A stretch of DNA of 64,000 bases from Paenibacillus antarcticus (GTDB lineage Bacteria; Bacillota; Bacilli; Paenibacillales; Paenibacillaceae). Location: assembly GCF_001637225.1 (NCBI RefSeq), contig NZ_LVJI01000014.1, forward strand, positions 124,001-188,000. Reading direction: 5' to 3'. This document shows positions 27,396 through 36,500 of the stretch, one piece after another. The translations under genes and the position numbers were made by a program. Under the pieces are notes generated by a model that did not search any database, was not told the origin of the DNA, and saw only the letters and a list, made by a program, of their open reading frames with translations. Each line of letters opens with the position of its first letter. The stretch's first letter is position 1.

Positions 27396-27940
27396 TTCCA
27401 ATCTTCCTCCTTCCATTTCTTCCGAATCCACTCTCTTGCCCGATACAATTTAGATTCTACCGTCTTCGGTTTAACATCTAATTCTTGGGCGATTTGTTCG
27501 TAGTTCTTCTCCTCTAAGTAAAAAGCCGTAAGTACAACCCGATGGTTATCAGGAATCGTCTGTAACTTCCGCTTAAAGCGTTCTTTCTTCTCTTTGCGAA
27601 TCGTACGGTTTAAGGGATCTTCCTCATCTGAAGGAATCAATTCCATATCAAACACAGGGTATTGCTTATCTTCGCCTCGCCGTGTTTTCTTTCGCTTCAG
27701 ATCAATAGCCTTATTCATTGCAATACGCGTAATCCACGATTTAAACCCTTGGGATCGATATTGAGAAAGAGACTTATAGATCTGGATAAAGGTCTCTTGG
27801 GCAACATCTTCTGCATCTTTAACATCGCGCAATACGGAGTATGTCGTATGGAATATATGTTTACTATATTGATCTACAATGAATCGAAATGCTGTCTCGT
27901 CCCCTTGAAGAATATCTTCTATGATTTTATCCTCGTCAAT
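27392..27940 (-). CDS. ECF-type RNA polymerase sigma factor, apparent ATT start
   Basis: Region 2 (DAEDVAQETFIQIYKSL; FKSWITRIAMNKAIDLKR) and region 4 (EEKNYEQIAQELDVKPKTVESKLYRAR) are intact. The first ATG/GTG/TTG in frame is a TTG codon that would remove about the first 40 residues of region 2. Upstream the frame stays open and codes for DEDKIIEDILQGDETAFRFI, a textbook ECF N terminus, back to an in-frame TAG. The only sensible start there is ATT at 27938-27940, preceded by GGAGAGGAG at good spacing. That gives 182 residues, the family norm. ATT is a rare start codon, so translation may be weak, or an ATG has been lost by one base. It is followed by overlapping anti-sigma and membrane-protein genes. 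Confidence 0.82.
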   Translation of the reverse strand: MDEDKIIEDILQGDETAFRFIVDQYSKHIFHTTYSVLRDVKDAEDVAQETFIQIYKSLSQYRSQGFKSWITRIAMNKAIDLKRKKTRRGEDKQYPVFDMELIPSDEEDPLNRTIRKEKKERFKRKLQTIPDNHRVVLTAFYLEEKNYEQIAQELDVKPKTVESKLYRAREWIRKKWKEEDWK

Positions 27941-28056
27941 AGTTCTCCTCTCCTTCCCCTAATCTTAGACGTCTATTTTATCATGCACCCTGCACTTCTT
28001 ATGAAAATATTATTTCCATGCTGCATTTCGCCGAGCCTTAAGCTAATGTTACAACA

Positions 28057-28091
28057 TAAAAAGACTGAACAAGGATTCCCTTGATCAGTCT
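28057..28091 (-). terminator. Terminator after the EamA transporter gene
   Basis: Hairpin AGACTGATCAAGG / CCTTGTTCAGTCT on the minus strand followed by five U residues. It separates the EamA gene from the sigma operon. Confidence 0.75.
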
Positions 28092-28157
28092 CTTCGTAAT
28101 ACAAAATCATAACTTACACATCTATGAATGAATATTATATTTTATAGAACATCATCC

Positions 28158-29072
28158 TTATCTATTGTAAGGCAGTAACTTTTCCCCTGATCGGTGCGTG
28201 ACTGACATCCTCTTTAATATTTCTGGAGCCATGATTCCTAGTACAATCAAGAACATCCCGCTCCATTGCAGAGGTGTAACTAATTCTCCCAAGAATATGA
28301 CAGAGACTACCATGGCAGAAGGTAATTCTGCTGCACATAGGATCGTACCTAGACCTGCTCCTATTTTAGGCATACTAATTGCAAATAAGAAGAATGGAAC
28401 TACGACACCTAACACCCCAAGTAGCAAACCATATCTCCAAAGATTGGTCTCTGTTAGTTGGGTAACAAGATGTACCGGATTGGTTGTTAGGGATATCGTT
28501 AAGAACGCTCCAGTACTAATAAAGAACAATCGTTTTGGAGCCGCTTCATGCGTTGCCACTTTTGAAGAAAGTACCATGTAAAGTGCAAAGAATAAGGCAG
28601 CAAGTAGCCCAAACAACACGCCCTTCAGACTCAATGAAGATAAAGATTGATTAAAGATAGCTCCCGCCATCAATGTACCTATTACTAATAAAAGAATAGC
28701 TACTAATTTACTCTTACTTGGCCATGTTCTGGTCATGATACTTTCAATAACAACACCAATCCAAGTGAATTGGAACAGGAATACAACCGCTATTGAAGCA
28801 GGCAATTCAGATACAGAGACCGCGTAGGTTATACCTACTAGAGCGGTCATCAAACCCGTAAACAACAATTGCCCCGCGTTCTTCAATGAAATCTTATAAT
28901 TAAATGAGAACAAATAAATAGCAGCAATAATAACCCAACCGACAAGGTATTGGCTACCGATTAATTCTCCTGAACTAAAACCATCCTTAAATCCAAGCTT
29001 AACCATCGTCGACAGTGTACCATACGATATTGCACCCAATATCGCAAAAATTGAATATTTCAATACATTCAA
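28158..29072 (-). CDS. EamA/DMT-family membrane transporter
   Basis: About 304 residues with ten hydrophobic segments in two repeated halves, the drug/metabolite transporter (EamA) layout. Motifs include AISYGTLSTMVKLGF at the start and the second-half GAGLGTILCAAELPSAMV. Substrate unknown. Start: TTG at 29072, 8 bases after AAGGAG; a GTG at 29081 touches the ribosome site and is unlikely. The gene is preceded by its own promoter and a leader that ends in a strong terminator hairpin, so it is likely controlled by premature termination. Confidence 0.85.
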   Translation of the reverse strand: MNVLKYSIFAILGAISYGTLSTMVKLGFKDGFSSGELIGSQYLVGWVIIAAIYLFSFNYKISLKNAGQLLFTGLMTALVGITYAVSVSELPASIAVVFLFQFTWIGVVIESIMTRTWPSKSKLVAILLLVIGTLMAGAIFNQSLSSLSLKGVLFGLLAALFFALYMVLSSKVATHEAAPKRLFFISTGAFLTISLTTNPVHLVTQLTETNLWRYGLLLGVLGVVVPFFLFAISMPKIGAGLGTILCAAELPSAMVVSVIFLGELVTPLQWSGMFLIVLGIMAPEILKRMSVTHRSGEKLLPYNR

Positions 29073-29088
29073 GCTTAACACTCCTTCT

Positions 29089-29134
29089 AATAAAAAATAA
29101 AAGTCGCCACCTGTCCTAAGGACAGATGACGACT
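29089..29134 (-). terminator. Leader terminator (attenuator) in front of the EamA gene
   Basis: AGTCGTCATCTGTCC and GGACAGGTGGCGACT pair over 15 positions with one mismatch and one G-U pair around a 3-base loop. The U-rich tract TTTTTATTTTTTATT follows. The EamA ribosome site is only a few bases further on, so the hairpin lies inside the 5' leader rather than at the end of another gene. Confidence 0.8.
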
Positions 29135-29210
29135 GAAAAAAAGGTTTCCCTTTTAAAAATTTCGTCTCTCAAAAAACTGAGTTTGTGATATTTAAAAATA
29201 ATTCTTGTAA

Positions 29211-29239
29211 AGCATAATTGAAATAAGCATTGCTGTCAA
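29211..29239 (-). promoter_or_regulatory. Promoter of the EamA transporter
   Basis: Minus-strand TTGACA (29234-29239) and TATGCT (29211-29216) with a 17-base spacer, close to the sigma-A consensus. Transcription would start near 29204, giving a leader of about 130 bases that contains the terminator hairpin. The rest of 29240-29394 holds no gene. Confidence 0.7.
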
Positions 29240-29394
29240 TGGGATACATATCCTTCACCTTATAATAAAAGGCACATATTACTCTTGTACTCTCTATTCA
29301 TTTCCTAAGCAAAGGTCATTCTCAAATCAAAAACAGCTCTACCCTATGCTTAGGATTGAGCTGCTAATAGTGATTATCCGTCAATATTAACTTT

Positions 29395-29724
29395 TTAAAC
29401 TGCCATAGCCCTACAAGCTTTCGCACAGGAAAAACATGCTTCCGCACATCGTTGACAGTGTTCATGATCGTGATTTTTACATTCATTCCCACATGCTTCA
29501 CATACATCGGCACAAATTTTACAAAGCTCTTTTACATAAGAACTGTTTTGTGACATCGCTTGCGCAGTAAAAGCACAAATATCAGCACATTCACGATCCA
29601 ATTGAATACAATCTCTCATCATAGAGAGGTGTTCTTCTTTCAAACATGATGCATAACAATGATTACATGCCTGCATACACTTTAAGCATTCATCAATACA
29701 TAGCTGAAATTGCTAATGTGTCAT
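29395..29724 (-). pseudogene. Cys-rich four-helix-bundle copper-binding protein gene with amber codon 4
   Basis: The protein from residue 5 on matches the small four-helix-bundle, ferredoxin-like copper-storage family (DUF326/Csp type): repeated Cys-X2/3-Cys pairs such as CIDECLKC, CNHCYASC, CKICADVCEAC and CQRCAEACFSCAKAC. ATG at 29724 has a perfect ribosome site (GAGGAGGG, 7-base spacing), but the fourth codon is TAG (29713-29715); the reading frame then stays open to 29395. Relatives usually have Gln there (MTHQ), so one base change explains it. The only later start, ATG at 29676, lacks a good ribosome site and would drop 12 residues after the amber codon, including three cysteines. It is either inactive, poorly re-initiated, or a sequencing error. 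Confidence 0.8.
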
Positions 29725-29805
29725 AGTTGAGCCCTCCTCTTCAAAGTGACTTACCTCTTCTATTTAACCAAAGTATGTCCATTTGATTCGGATCCAACTC
29801 TTTCA

Positions 29806-30282
29806 TCAAGTGATTTCATCAAGAAAATCCGATAAGTTCTCTTCCGAAATCACCCTAAACCCGTTTCTGATAAGTAAAGCAGTCGTTAGACCATTTCCAA
29901 CGATTCTCTCACCTTTAAATGCACCATTATAAATCATTGAGCTTCCGCAAGAAGGACTATATTCCTTAAGAATAATGATTTCCGCATGAACTTCTTGTGC
30001 TTGTTTGAGCGTATCGTAAGCTCCTTTAATGTACTGCGCTGTGACATCTTCTCCTGATTTATCAACCACTCTTGCATGTCCATTAAGGACATCTTCCCCA
30101 TCTCCACCGACGATCTCAGCGGGCTCTCTTGGTGTCGAGAACCCACCTAGCAACTCAGGACAAACGGTCATAGCTTTATTATCTTCTATCAATTTCTGGA
30201 TTCTATGATCTAAACGATGTGTTCCGTTATACCTTACCTGTAACCCCGCTAAACATGAACTCACTAGGATCAATGATTCCAC
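29806..30282 (-). CDS. DUF523-family protein
   Basis: A 158-residue protein of the DUF523 family. Conserved cysteines appear in SSCLAGLQVRYNG, VCPELLGGFSTPREP and YSPSCGSSMIYNG, which suggests metal or redox chemistry, but no reaction is established. Complete length; start ATG after GAGGTGG. It stands alone between the copper protein and an anti-sigma gene. Confidence 0.85.
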   Translation of the reverse strand: MESLILVSSCLAGLQVRYNGTHRLDHRIQKLIEDNKAMTVCPELLGGFSTPREPAEIVGGDGEDVLNGHARVVDKSGEDVTAQYIKGAYDTLKQAQEVHAEIIILKEYSPSCGSSMIYNGAFKGERIVGNGLTTALLIRNGFRVISEENLSDFLDEIT

Positions 30283-30312
30283 CTCTATCTATTAGAATAA
30301 GACATTCGTTTG

Positions 30313-30330
30313 TATGATGATTTCATCATA
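30313..30330. promoter_or_regulatory. 18-base near-perfect palindrome upstream of the DUF523 gene
   Basis: TATGATGA-TT-TCATCATA, with 8-bp perfect arms, lies between the DUF523 start and the end of the anti-sigma-like gene, 31 bases from the DUF523 start codon. No U-run follows on either strand, so an operator is more likely than a terminator. Confidence 0.35.
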
Positions 30331-30355
30331 TCTTGTTCAAGCTTGCTCTGCTGTT

Positions 30356-31771
30356 TTATTTTATCCGAATCTTATATGGATCACGGATATATCCTGGATA
30401 GTTAAATATTTTGAAGGTAAGTGGTTGTTTATAGATTCTATTATCCATATATTGAATATTGTGTTGCTCTACCGGTCCGGACTCACTAAATCTACTAGTA
30501 GTACTTTCCTTAAGATTTTCCCGTTGATGCATGTTTCCATCTGCGTCAGTAAACTCCCCTTCAAATAAAGAGTAAGCCATATTGTCTGTTGGATCGAGTC
30601 CTTTGAGGACAAAATCCAGTTGCAGATATTTATCGATCATCTCTATCCCTTGAAGGTCAAGTTTCTTGTCTGGTGCCATAAGCAACTGCCCTTTCTCTGT
30701 ATCAATAATGACAGACATTTGATCTTTGCTGAGTGCACGAAACCAGCTACCTTCGATAGTCAAAGACTTAGGGGATTTGAAATAAGGACTCTCAAAATTA
30801 AGAACTTGCCTTAGAGGACCCATACTACCTGATATACCTTTCCAAACCGTCCCTTGATCATCAATTAACTGCATATCTCCGGGCCCAAATATCTGTTTGG
30901 AATTATTGTTATCATAGTCTACATACAAAGAAACGCGTAATGGGGAGATGATAGCTTTTATAAAAGTGATACTCTGTTCTTCAATCTGAATGGTTTCCCC
31001 GATGACATATTCTTTTTGAAGCCCTTCAAATTTCTCTCGATCAATCGGAATGGTGACTTTAAACTCCGTACCACCCTCATTATCCTTTGTGGTTAAACCC
31101 TCCCCATCGCCTGCGAACAATTCTCTTTTCACATGGTCCGAATTCGATATTGGTGATTTAATAAGCACGACTTTGAATAACACTGCACTAGGCAGTGACT
31201 TCCCTTGCGTGACATCAACTACTATTGTCCCACGCTGAATCCCAATTTCTTGAACGTCTGGCTGCTTCTGTTCTTCTACATTATTGTAACTGAGTGAGGC
31301 CAATATTTTCTTACCTGAGATATTCGTTAGAGATACATCTTCTAAATCGACAGAGGTATCCTTATCCGTCAATTGAATATCGTAGAACACAACCATTCTA
31401 GAGTCATCTGCGATGATGCCTTGAACTGTGAACTTCATGCCCTCATGCTCGTCAGATACGCCGATAGGCTGGATGAAGTCGTTATCTAAAGCGAGTCGTA
31501 TGCCTTTATCCGATGTAGTGTTGATTAGATCAACGAACTTATTCAGTCCAGGAATTTCCCTGACCATCGCGGCGAACACCGGAGATACTTTAATTGTGAA
31601 CATGCAAATGAAGAGCAGCACTGTCGTAAGGATCACGCCTGTAAATCGTCTTCGTCGTTGTTTGCTGCGACGAGTTGTCTCCATTTGCCCTCTCCGAATG
31701 CCATCCGTAATGGCAGCCTCAATCCGATCATCTAATCCACATGCTATTTCATGCTCAGTTGGGTTGGACAT
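30356..31771 (-). CDS. DUF4179-type membrane anti-sigma-like protein
   Basis: About 471 residues from ATG at 31771, which has AAGGAGGGG 9 bases upstream. A cytoplasmic N-terminal part (about 1-40, with RRSKQRRRR) leads to one membrane helix (FTGVILTTVLLFICMFTI). A large outer, beta-rich part follows, resembling the DUF4179 region of Paenibacillus and Bacillus proteins encoded next to ECF sigma genes. The frame is open further upstream into the second half of the adjacent sigma gene, so the two could be read as one chain; the strong internal ribosome site argues for a separate start. Confidence 0.78.
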   Translation of the reverse strand: MSNPTEHEIACGLDDRIEAAITDGIRRGQMETTRRSKQRRRRFTGVILTTVLLFICMFTIKVSPVFAAMVREIPGLNKFVDLINTTSDKGIRLALDNDFIQPIGVSDEHEGMKFTVQGIIADDSRMVVFYDIQLTDKDTSVDLEDVSLTNISGKKILASLSYNNVEEQKQPDVQEIGIQRGTIVVDVTQGKSLPSAVLFKVVLIKSPISNSDHVKRELFAGDGEGLTTKDNEGGTEFKVTIPIDREKFEGLQKEYVIGETIQIEEQSITFIKAIISPLRVSLYVDYDNNNSKQIFGPGDMQLIDDQGTVWKGISGSMGPLRQVLNFESPYFKSPKSLTIEGSWFRALSKDQMSVIIDTEKGQLLMAPDKKLDLQGIEMIDKYLQLDFVLKGLDPTDNMAYSLFEGEFTDADGNMHQRENLKESTTSRFSESGPVEQHNIQYMDNRIYKQPLTFKIFNYPGYIRDPYKIRIK

Positions 31772-32288
31772 ATTCGTACTCCCCTCCTTCGACAAATGCA
31801 TTCGAAGTTCTTTTAATGCTTTGTTCAGCCAAGTCTTCACTGTACCTTCCGGTTTCTCTAATAGATTAGCAATCTCAATTAGTGTCATATCCTCATAGTA
31901 CTTAAGAATGATGATATGACGAAGCTTAGGAGCGAGCAGATTGATTGCCATTTCCATACTCATTTTAAAGTCTAATTCAAGATCCGCAGCAAGCGGTTCA
32001 GTCACAAGGAATAATGGCATCATTTTACGTTTTCTTTTTTGTTCGTCAATACAACATCGGATAAGAATACGTATTAACCAAGTCTGAAAATATTTTAGGT
32101 TCCTTTAACTTTGCAAGCTTGGTGTAAGCCCTGCACGTCGTCTCTTGTATAGCCTCCAATGCATCATTCTCATCCTTTAGATACGCAATGGCTATGGAGT
32201 AAAGTTTCTGCTTATTCGCACTTACTAATTGATGAAATGCTTCATGGTCATGCGCTTGCGCGGCCATCAGCAGTTCTTCCGTAGACAA
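31772..32288 (-). pseudogene. ECF sigma factor gene broken by a frameshift
   Basis: The first half (from TTG at 32288; EELLMAAQAHDHEAFHQLV through KLKEPKIF) codes for sigma region 2. The next frame continues it exactly (FQTWLIRILIRCCIDEQKRKR, then region 4 ILKYYEDMTLIEIANLLEKP and GTVKTWLNKALKELR). The switch lies in AAAATATTTT at 32087-32096, which has one base too many. In the sequence as given, region 2 ends early at a TGA near 32046, and the region 4 half is fused in frame to the DUF4179 protein. A true decayed gene and an assembly error are both possible. Confidence 0.8.
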
Positions 32289-32368
32289 TCCCCCACCCCG
32301 TTCCTTTCCATAATTAGACTGCCGAACAGGCAAAAGGGTTTTAGTAAAATGAAAAAAATTTATTTATT

Positions 32369-32842
32369 CTATAGATTTTTAACCATCTTGAAGTTTTCTA
32401 ATACCACACCCCTGCGTTCAACAACTTGCGATTCCGTTATTTGATACCCGTGATGTTCAAAAAATGGTCGTGCCATGATACTTGCTTCAGTATCCATTAC
32501 AATAAGACCCTTTTGTCTCGCTTCAGACTCTAAATTGTCCACCAAAGATGAAGCTATCCCTTGTCTCTGGAAATCTCTATGTATATACAATCTATCCAAA
32601 TGACCTTCTTGAGTCATATCAGCGAACCCGACAATATTACCGTTGATCTCTGCTATATAAGTGACATTGAGATTGAATGAATCTTTCCAAGTTGTCTGTT
32701 TAAGCATTTCTTCATCTCTGGGTGCCCAGACGTCAAGTTGATTTTGTGTATAGTGTTGTTTATTGACCGAATGCACTGTTTCATAGAACAAAGAGACAAT
32801 CTGCCTCACATCCGAATCATGGAACTTTCTTATTATCATCAT
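32369..32842 (-). CDS. GNAT-family N-acetyltransferase
   Basis: A 157-residue acetyltransferase. The acetyl-CoA site is seen as LYIHRDFQRQGIASSLVDNLE (the R/QXXGXG/A type loop, QRQGIA), with the C-terminal MARPFFEHHGY typical of YafP-like members. Substrate unknown. Start ATG at 32842 after AAGGAGG; a second ATG follows directly. No strong terminator lies downstream. Confidence 0.88.
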   Translation of the reverse strand: MMIIRKFHDSDVRQIVSLFYETVHSVNKQHYTQNQLDVWAPRDEEMLKQTTWKDSFNLNVTYIAEINGNIVGFADMTQEGHLDRLYIHRDFQRQGIASSLVDNLESEARQKGLIVMDTEASIMARPFFEHHGYQITESQVVERRGVVLENFKMVKNL

Positions 32843-33263
32843 TTCATATCCTCCTTATAGAATCTACGCTCTACAAGTGTAGCACTTTATAACTCAACTT
32901 TTATTTACATATTCATACAATTTATACTTTGATATTCGTGATTTTATCCAATGGATTTAAGAGGATTATCCCCGCTACTCATCCAAGTAAGTGACCATGA
33001 GGTTTTGTTAAGCGACGCTACTGCGTTTGCTGACCTCGCCCTATCCGCAGGGTCGACGTTTCGCTGGAAGTATGGGAAGAGATGTGGAGTGTATTCCACT
33101 TCTTAGCCTACATGTTACTTGAAGCACAACTTGCCATCACGAATATCGGCGAATATGTCAAGCCAACACTCGAAAGAACGTTGTTTATCAAAAAATAGCA
33201 CTAGTATTTCAGAATTCTATGTATCCCATATCAGTCCATAGTCCTCCAATCTAACGCATGAAC

Positions 33264-33297
33264 AAAAAAAAGCGATTGCTTAAGCAACCGCTTTTTT
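33264..33297. terminator. Terminator at the end of the glycosidase cluster
   Basis: Hairpin AAAGCGATTGC / GCAACCGCTTT with A and T runs on both sides, so it works in either direction. On the minus strand it lies about 215 bases past the stop of the last GH84 gene. The surrounding 32843-33511 (669 bases) has no convincing gene; a decayed coding remnant is noted in the findings. Confidence 0.75.
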
Positions 33298-33511
33298 CAC
33301 TAGCTTTTCTCTCTCAGCATCATAATTGCGCACATGATTTAAGGCTAAGTTCTTTTTTCTTTCAGCAGTACTGAATCCATGTAAGTATCTAATTGATCTA
33401 GGACTAAACGCATCAGTTCAAACTGATCTGGAATCTATGCAAGTCTGTGTGACAAAATAGCCATTGAATATGAATGTAGTAGACCATCTTGTAAATACTC
33501 AAGCTCTAGGA

Positions 33512-36500
33512 TTACTCTACAATCTTCCTAGCCACAAGCGCTAGATCCACAATATTGATCAGACCATCTCGATTAACATCCGCGTTCTTCACTTGCTGCC
33601 AGTCCGGACTGCTGGAGTCCTTGCCGTAATGGACTGCAACAAGCGCTAGATCACCAATTGTTACTTTGTTATCCTGATTCACGTCACCCAGAATGCCGTT
33701 CTCTTTTGTAACTTGTATTTGAGCAGACGACACTGCCGCTTCGGTTTCCTTCCCCTCACCATCAGCAACTATAGCACTCGATACTGAAATTGAACTCGTT
33801 ATCTGTTGGGTCAACATCTTCGCCTCAAAGCTCAGTTCAAGCAGTTGCGCATCGCCAGTAACGGCATGATCAGGGCCTTCACTAATCACAATAAATCGAA
33901 TTTGACCAGAAGTATCTTCGTTCATTGTTACTAATTTAACACCATTCTTTATTGACTTTACAGACTTAAACTCCAGTACTTCCGGGTCATGTTGGATCGT
34001 AATATCCTGTGCATATACCGAGTTCGTCACACTTTTCAGTCCGAATTGAACATCAAACGGTGTGCCGCCAGCAACAATGGTTGGTGCCGATAATACCGTC
34101 GTCAGCAATGTCGGCAGAACGACCTCAACGTCTCGTTGAATTGGAATAATCTCATGGACAATGGGTTTCACCGGCCCTGACCATTCCAACTTCAATTCTA
34201 GTACATGTGCATAAGCAGTAGTATTAATCGCGTTATAGCCTTGCGATAGTTGACCAGCTTGGTGCCACCCCGCTTCATCCCGAACCGATACGGTAGCATT
34301 GGAAATAGCCGTTGGACTTTGCAAAACAATAATTTGACTCAGTTCGGTATGCTTGAACACCTGATAGACCAATGACCCTGATTGTGAATTATCTTTAGGA
34401 GTATAGTAGGTTGATAATTGCTGATCTGCTGCATAGACTGCCTCATTACCCGAAGCCCCAAGCGGCTGTGACTGTATGACGGGACTTTCCGTTCCCGGCT
34501 TCTCAATACCCTCGTTGACCAGGATTTCATTCAATGAAAGCCATCCTGCTCTGTCAACCGTTGTATACAATCTGATAAACCTGGCTGGTTTATGATCAAC
34601 CTGTACTCTCTTATAGCGATATGGAGCGACATGTTCAGGGAAATTCAAACTTATATCCCCTGGGTTTCCAAAGGTATGAATCGTCTCCCAAGTAACTCCG
34701 TCAACCGATAACTGAAGGTTGCCCTGGCGGAAATAATCCGCTTCACCATCATTGATAACAACAGCAGCGTTCTGCACATCTACAACACCACCCATATCTA
34801 CTTGAACAAATCTACCAGGCGTCTGTCTCCCTCTGAACCATACTTTCGCGTCTATCTTTCCGTCATATACCCCGGCCAAGTTACCTTCATATACACTCTC
34901 ATAATTATGAGTGATAACAGGATCGACGAACTTTTGAAATTTCACCTGCAAAGATGTTAAGTTGAAACTGAAGACCTGGTCACTTTTATTAATAAGTCTG
35001 ATGTAAGATGCACTCGGATATATGCTGCTTCCCGGTGACACCACCTGCCATTCCACCCCGTTCTTGGACGATTCCAGTACACTCCCGTCATCGGAGCTAC
35101 TAACGGTAATACCCGAAATATTCTCAATAGAGGATAATTTAATCCCAACATATTGGGATGGTTCCAATGTAATATTGCTCACATTAGAAAGATCAACACC
35201 CGCCGCTGATGACTCAACGGGCACTTCGGCTAGCGCAAGTACATTACTGTAAATCCCCGCTTTACCATGATCTGAATTCACTGTAAATTCTCTTACCGCT
35301 GTCCATAGGTCAGGCTTACCTCCAGGAATGCCGGCATGCGTCAATCGATATCTAACATATCTAGCATCCACATCAAGTTCTTTTACAAATATTCGATAGC
35401 CAGATCGTTCCTCACCAATAGAAGTCCAACTTTTCCCGTCTATAGAGTATTCCAACACACCCCGTTGAAAAATATCCTGGTCTGTATCGGTTCTACCTTG
35501 GATAATTCGAAGATCGTTCACTTTGACAGACTTTCCAAAATCAATTCCATACCAATCCCCATTCTTTTGAATCGTCTGATTATAGTAATAAGTGCTTAGG
35601 TTTCCGTCTACCATGTTCTTTATTGCCGCGGGGGCCCCATAAGAACTCATCGCTAGTGACGTGATAACCGTCGGATCTAACGAAGAATAAATTTCCTTAT
35701 CCAGCTTCTGGATCAATTCATTAGCAAAAGGTACTAAGCGCTTCGAGCCCGCTTCAACGATTTGAGGCTTATCGTCAATTACAGCCCTCGTGAACTTCTG
35801 CGATTCGGTCATGGCATTTGTCGCTTTGGCTAGTGCCTCCCATGCGCCATTCTTATCATCGTTCTGCAGTGCTATGGCGGACTGAACCACGTATTTATTA
35901 GACAGTACGACAAGCTTCAGACAATTGAGCCAAGGATCGATCTCATCCAATAAGTTCTGATTCTTATTCTTGACTTTAAACCCTTGAATGGCAGTTACAA
36001 TTTGATCGAACTCTCCTATGAGCTCACTTCCAATTCCAGACACGGAGGCTCCACTCGAATAAGTACTTAAAAACGTCTCCAATTTAGCTTTCAAATTCTC
36101 CGTTTCATCAAATACAACACCACGCCCATTCGGAGACGGATCACTCATATGATGTGCAATGATGTTGTACTCAGAAGCAACCTCTGGCGAAATATACTTG
36201 AAGGAATCAAACCAACTTTGTTCTTTATTGAAATCATCTACATTCCATGTGTAATCTGCGACTCCGAACAAGGCTACCTTCGATAGCTCCGCCTGTTCCA
36301 GCGGATTGGAAACAATACCTGAGAAATTATGAGTGTTCGGTTGTAACATCTCCACCTGACCTAGTAAAAGCTTGTTCTTCTTATAACCGTTGACCGGATA
36401 ATTAAGCCAAATATAAGGATCTCTTCCGATTTCATTCTTAGCCCACTGATTATCCGTAACGTTAACGCTTCCTATTACATCTTTTCCTGTCCACATGATT

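Noticed and set aside
31428..31898. 156-residue plus-strand open frame
   Set aside because: It lies wholly antisense to the DUF4179 gene, has no ribosome site, and its composition is what the complement of a coding strand gives.
33000..33200. Plus-strand open stretch of about 58 codons (EVWEEMWSVFHFLAYM...)
   Set aside because: No usable start codon or ribosome site, and no recognisable family; noted only as part of the gene-free gap.
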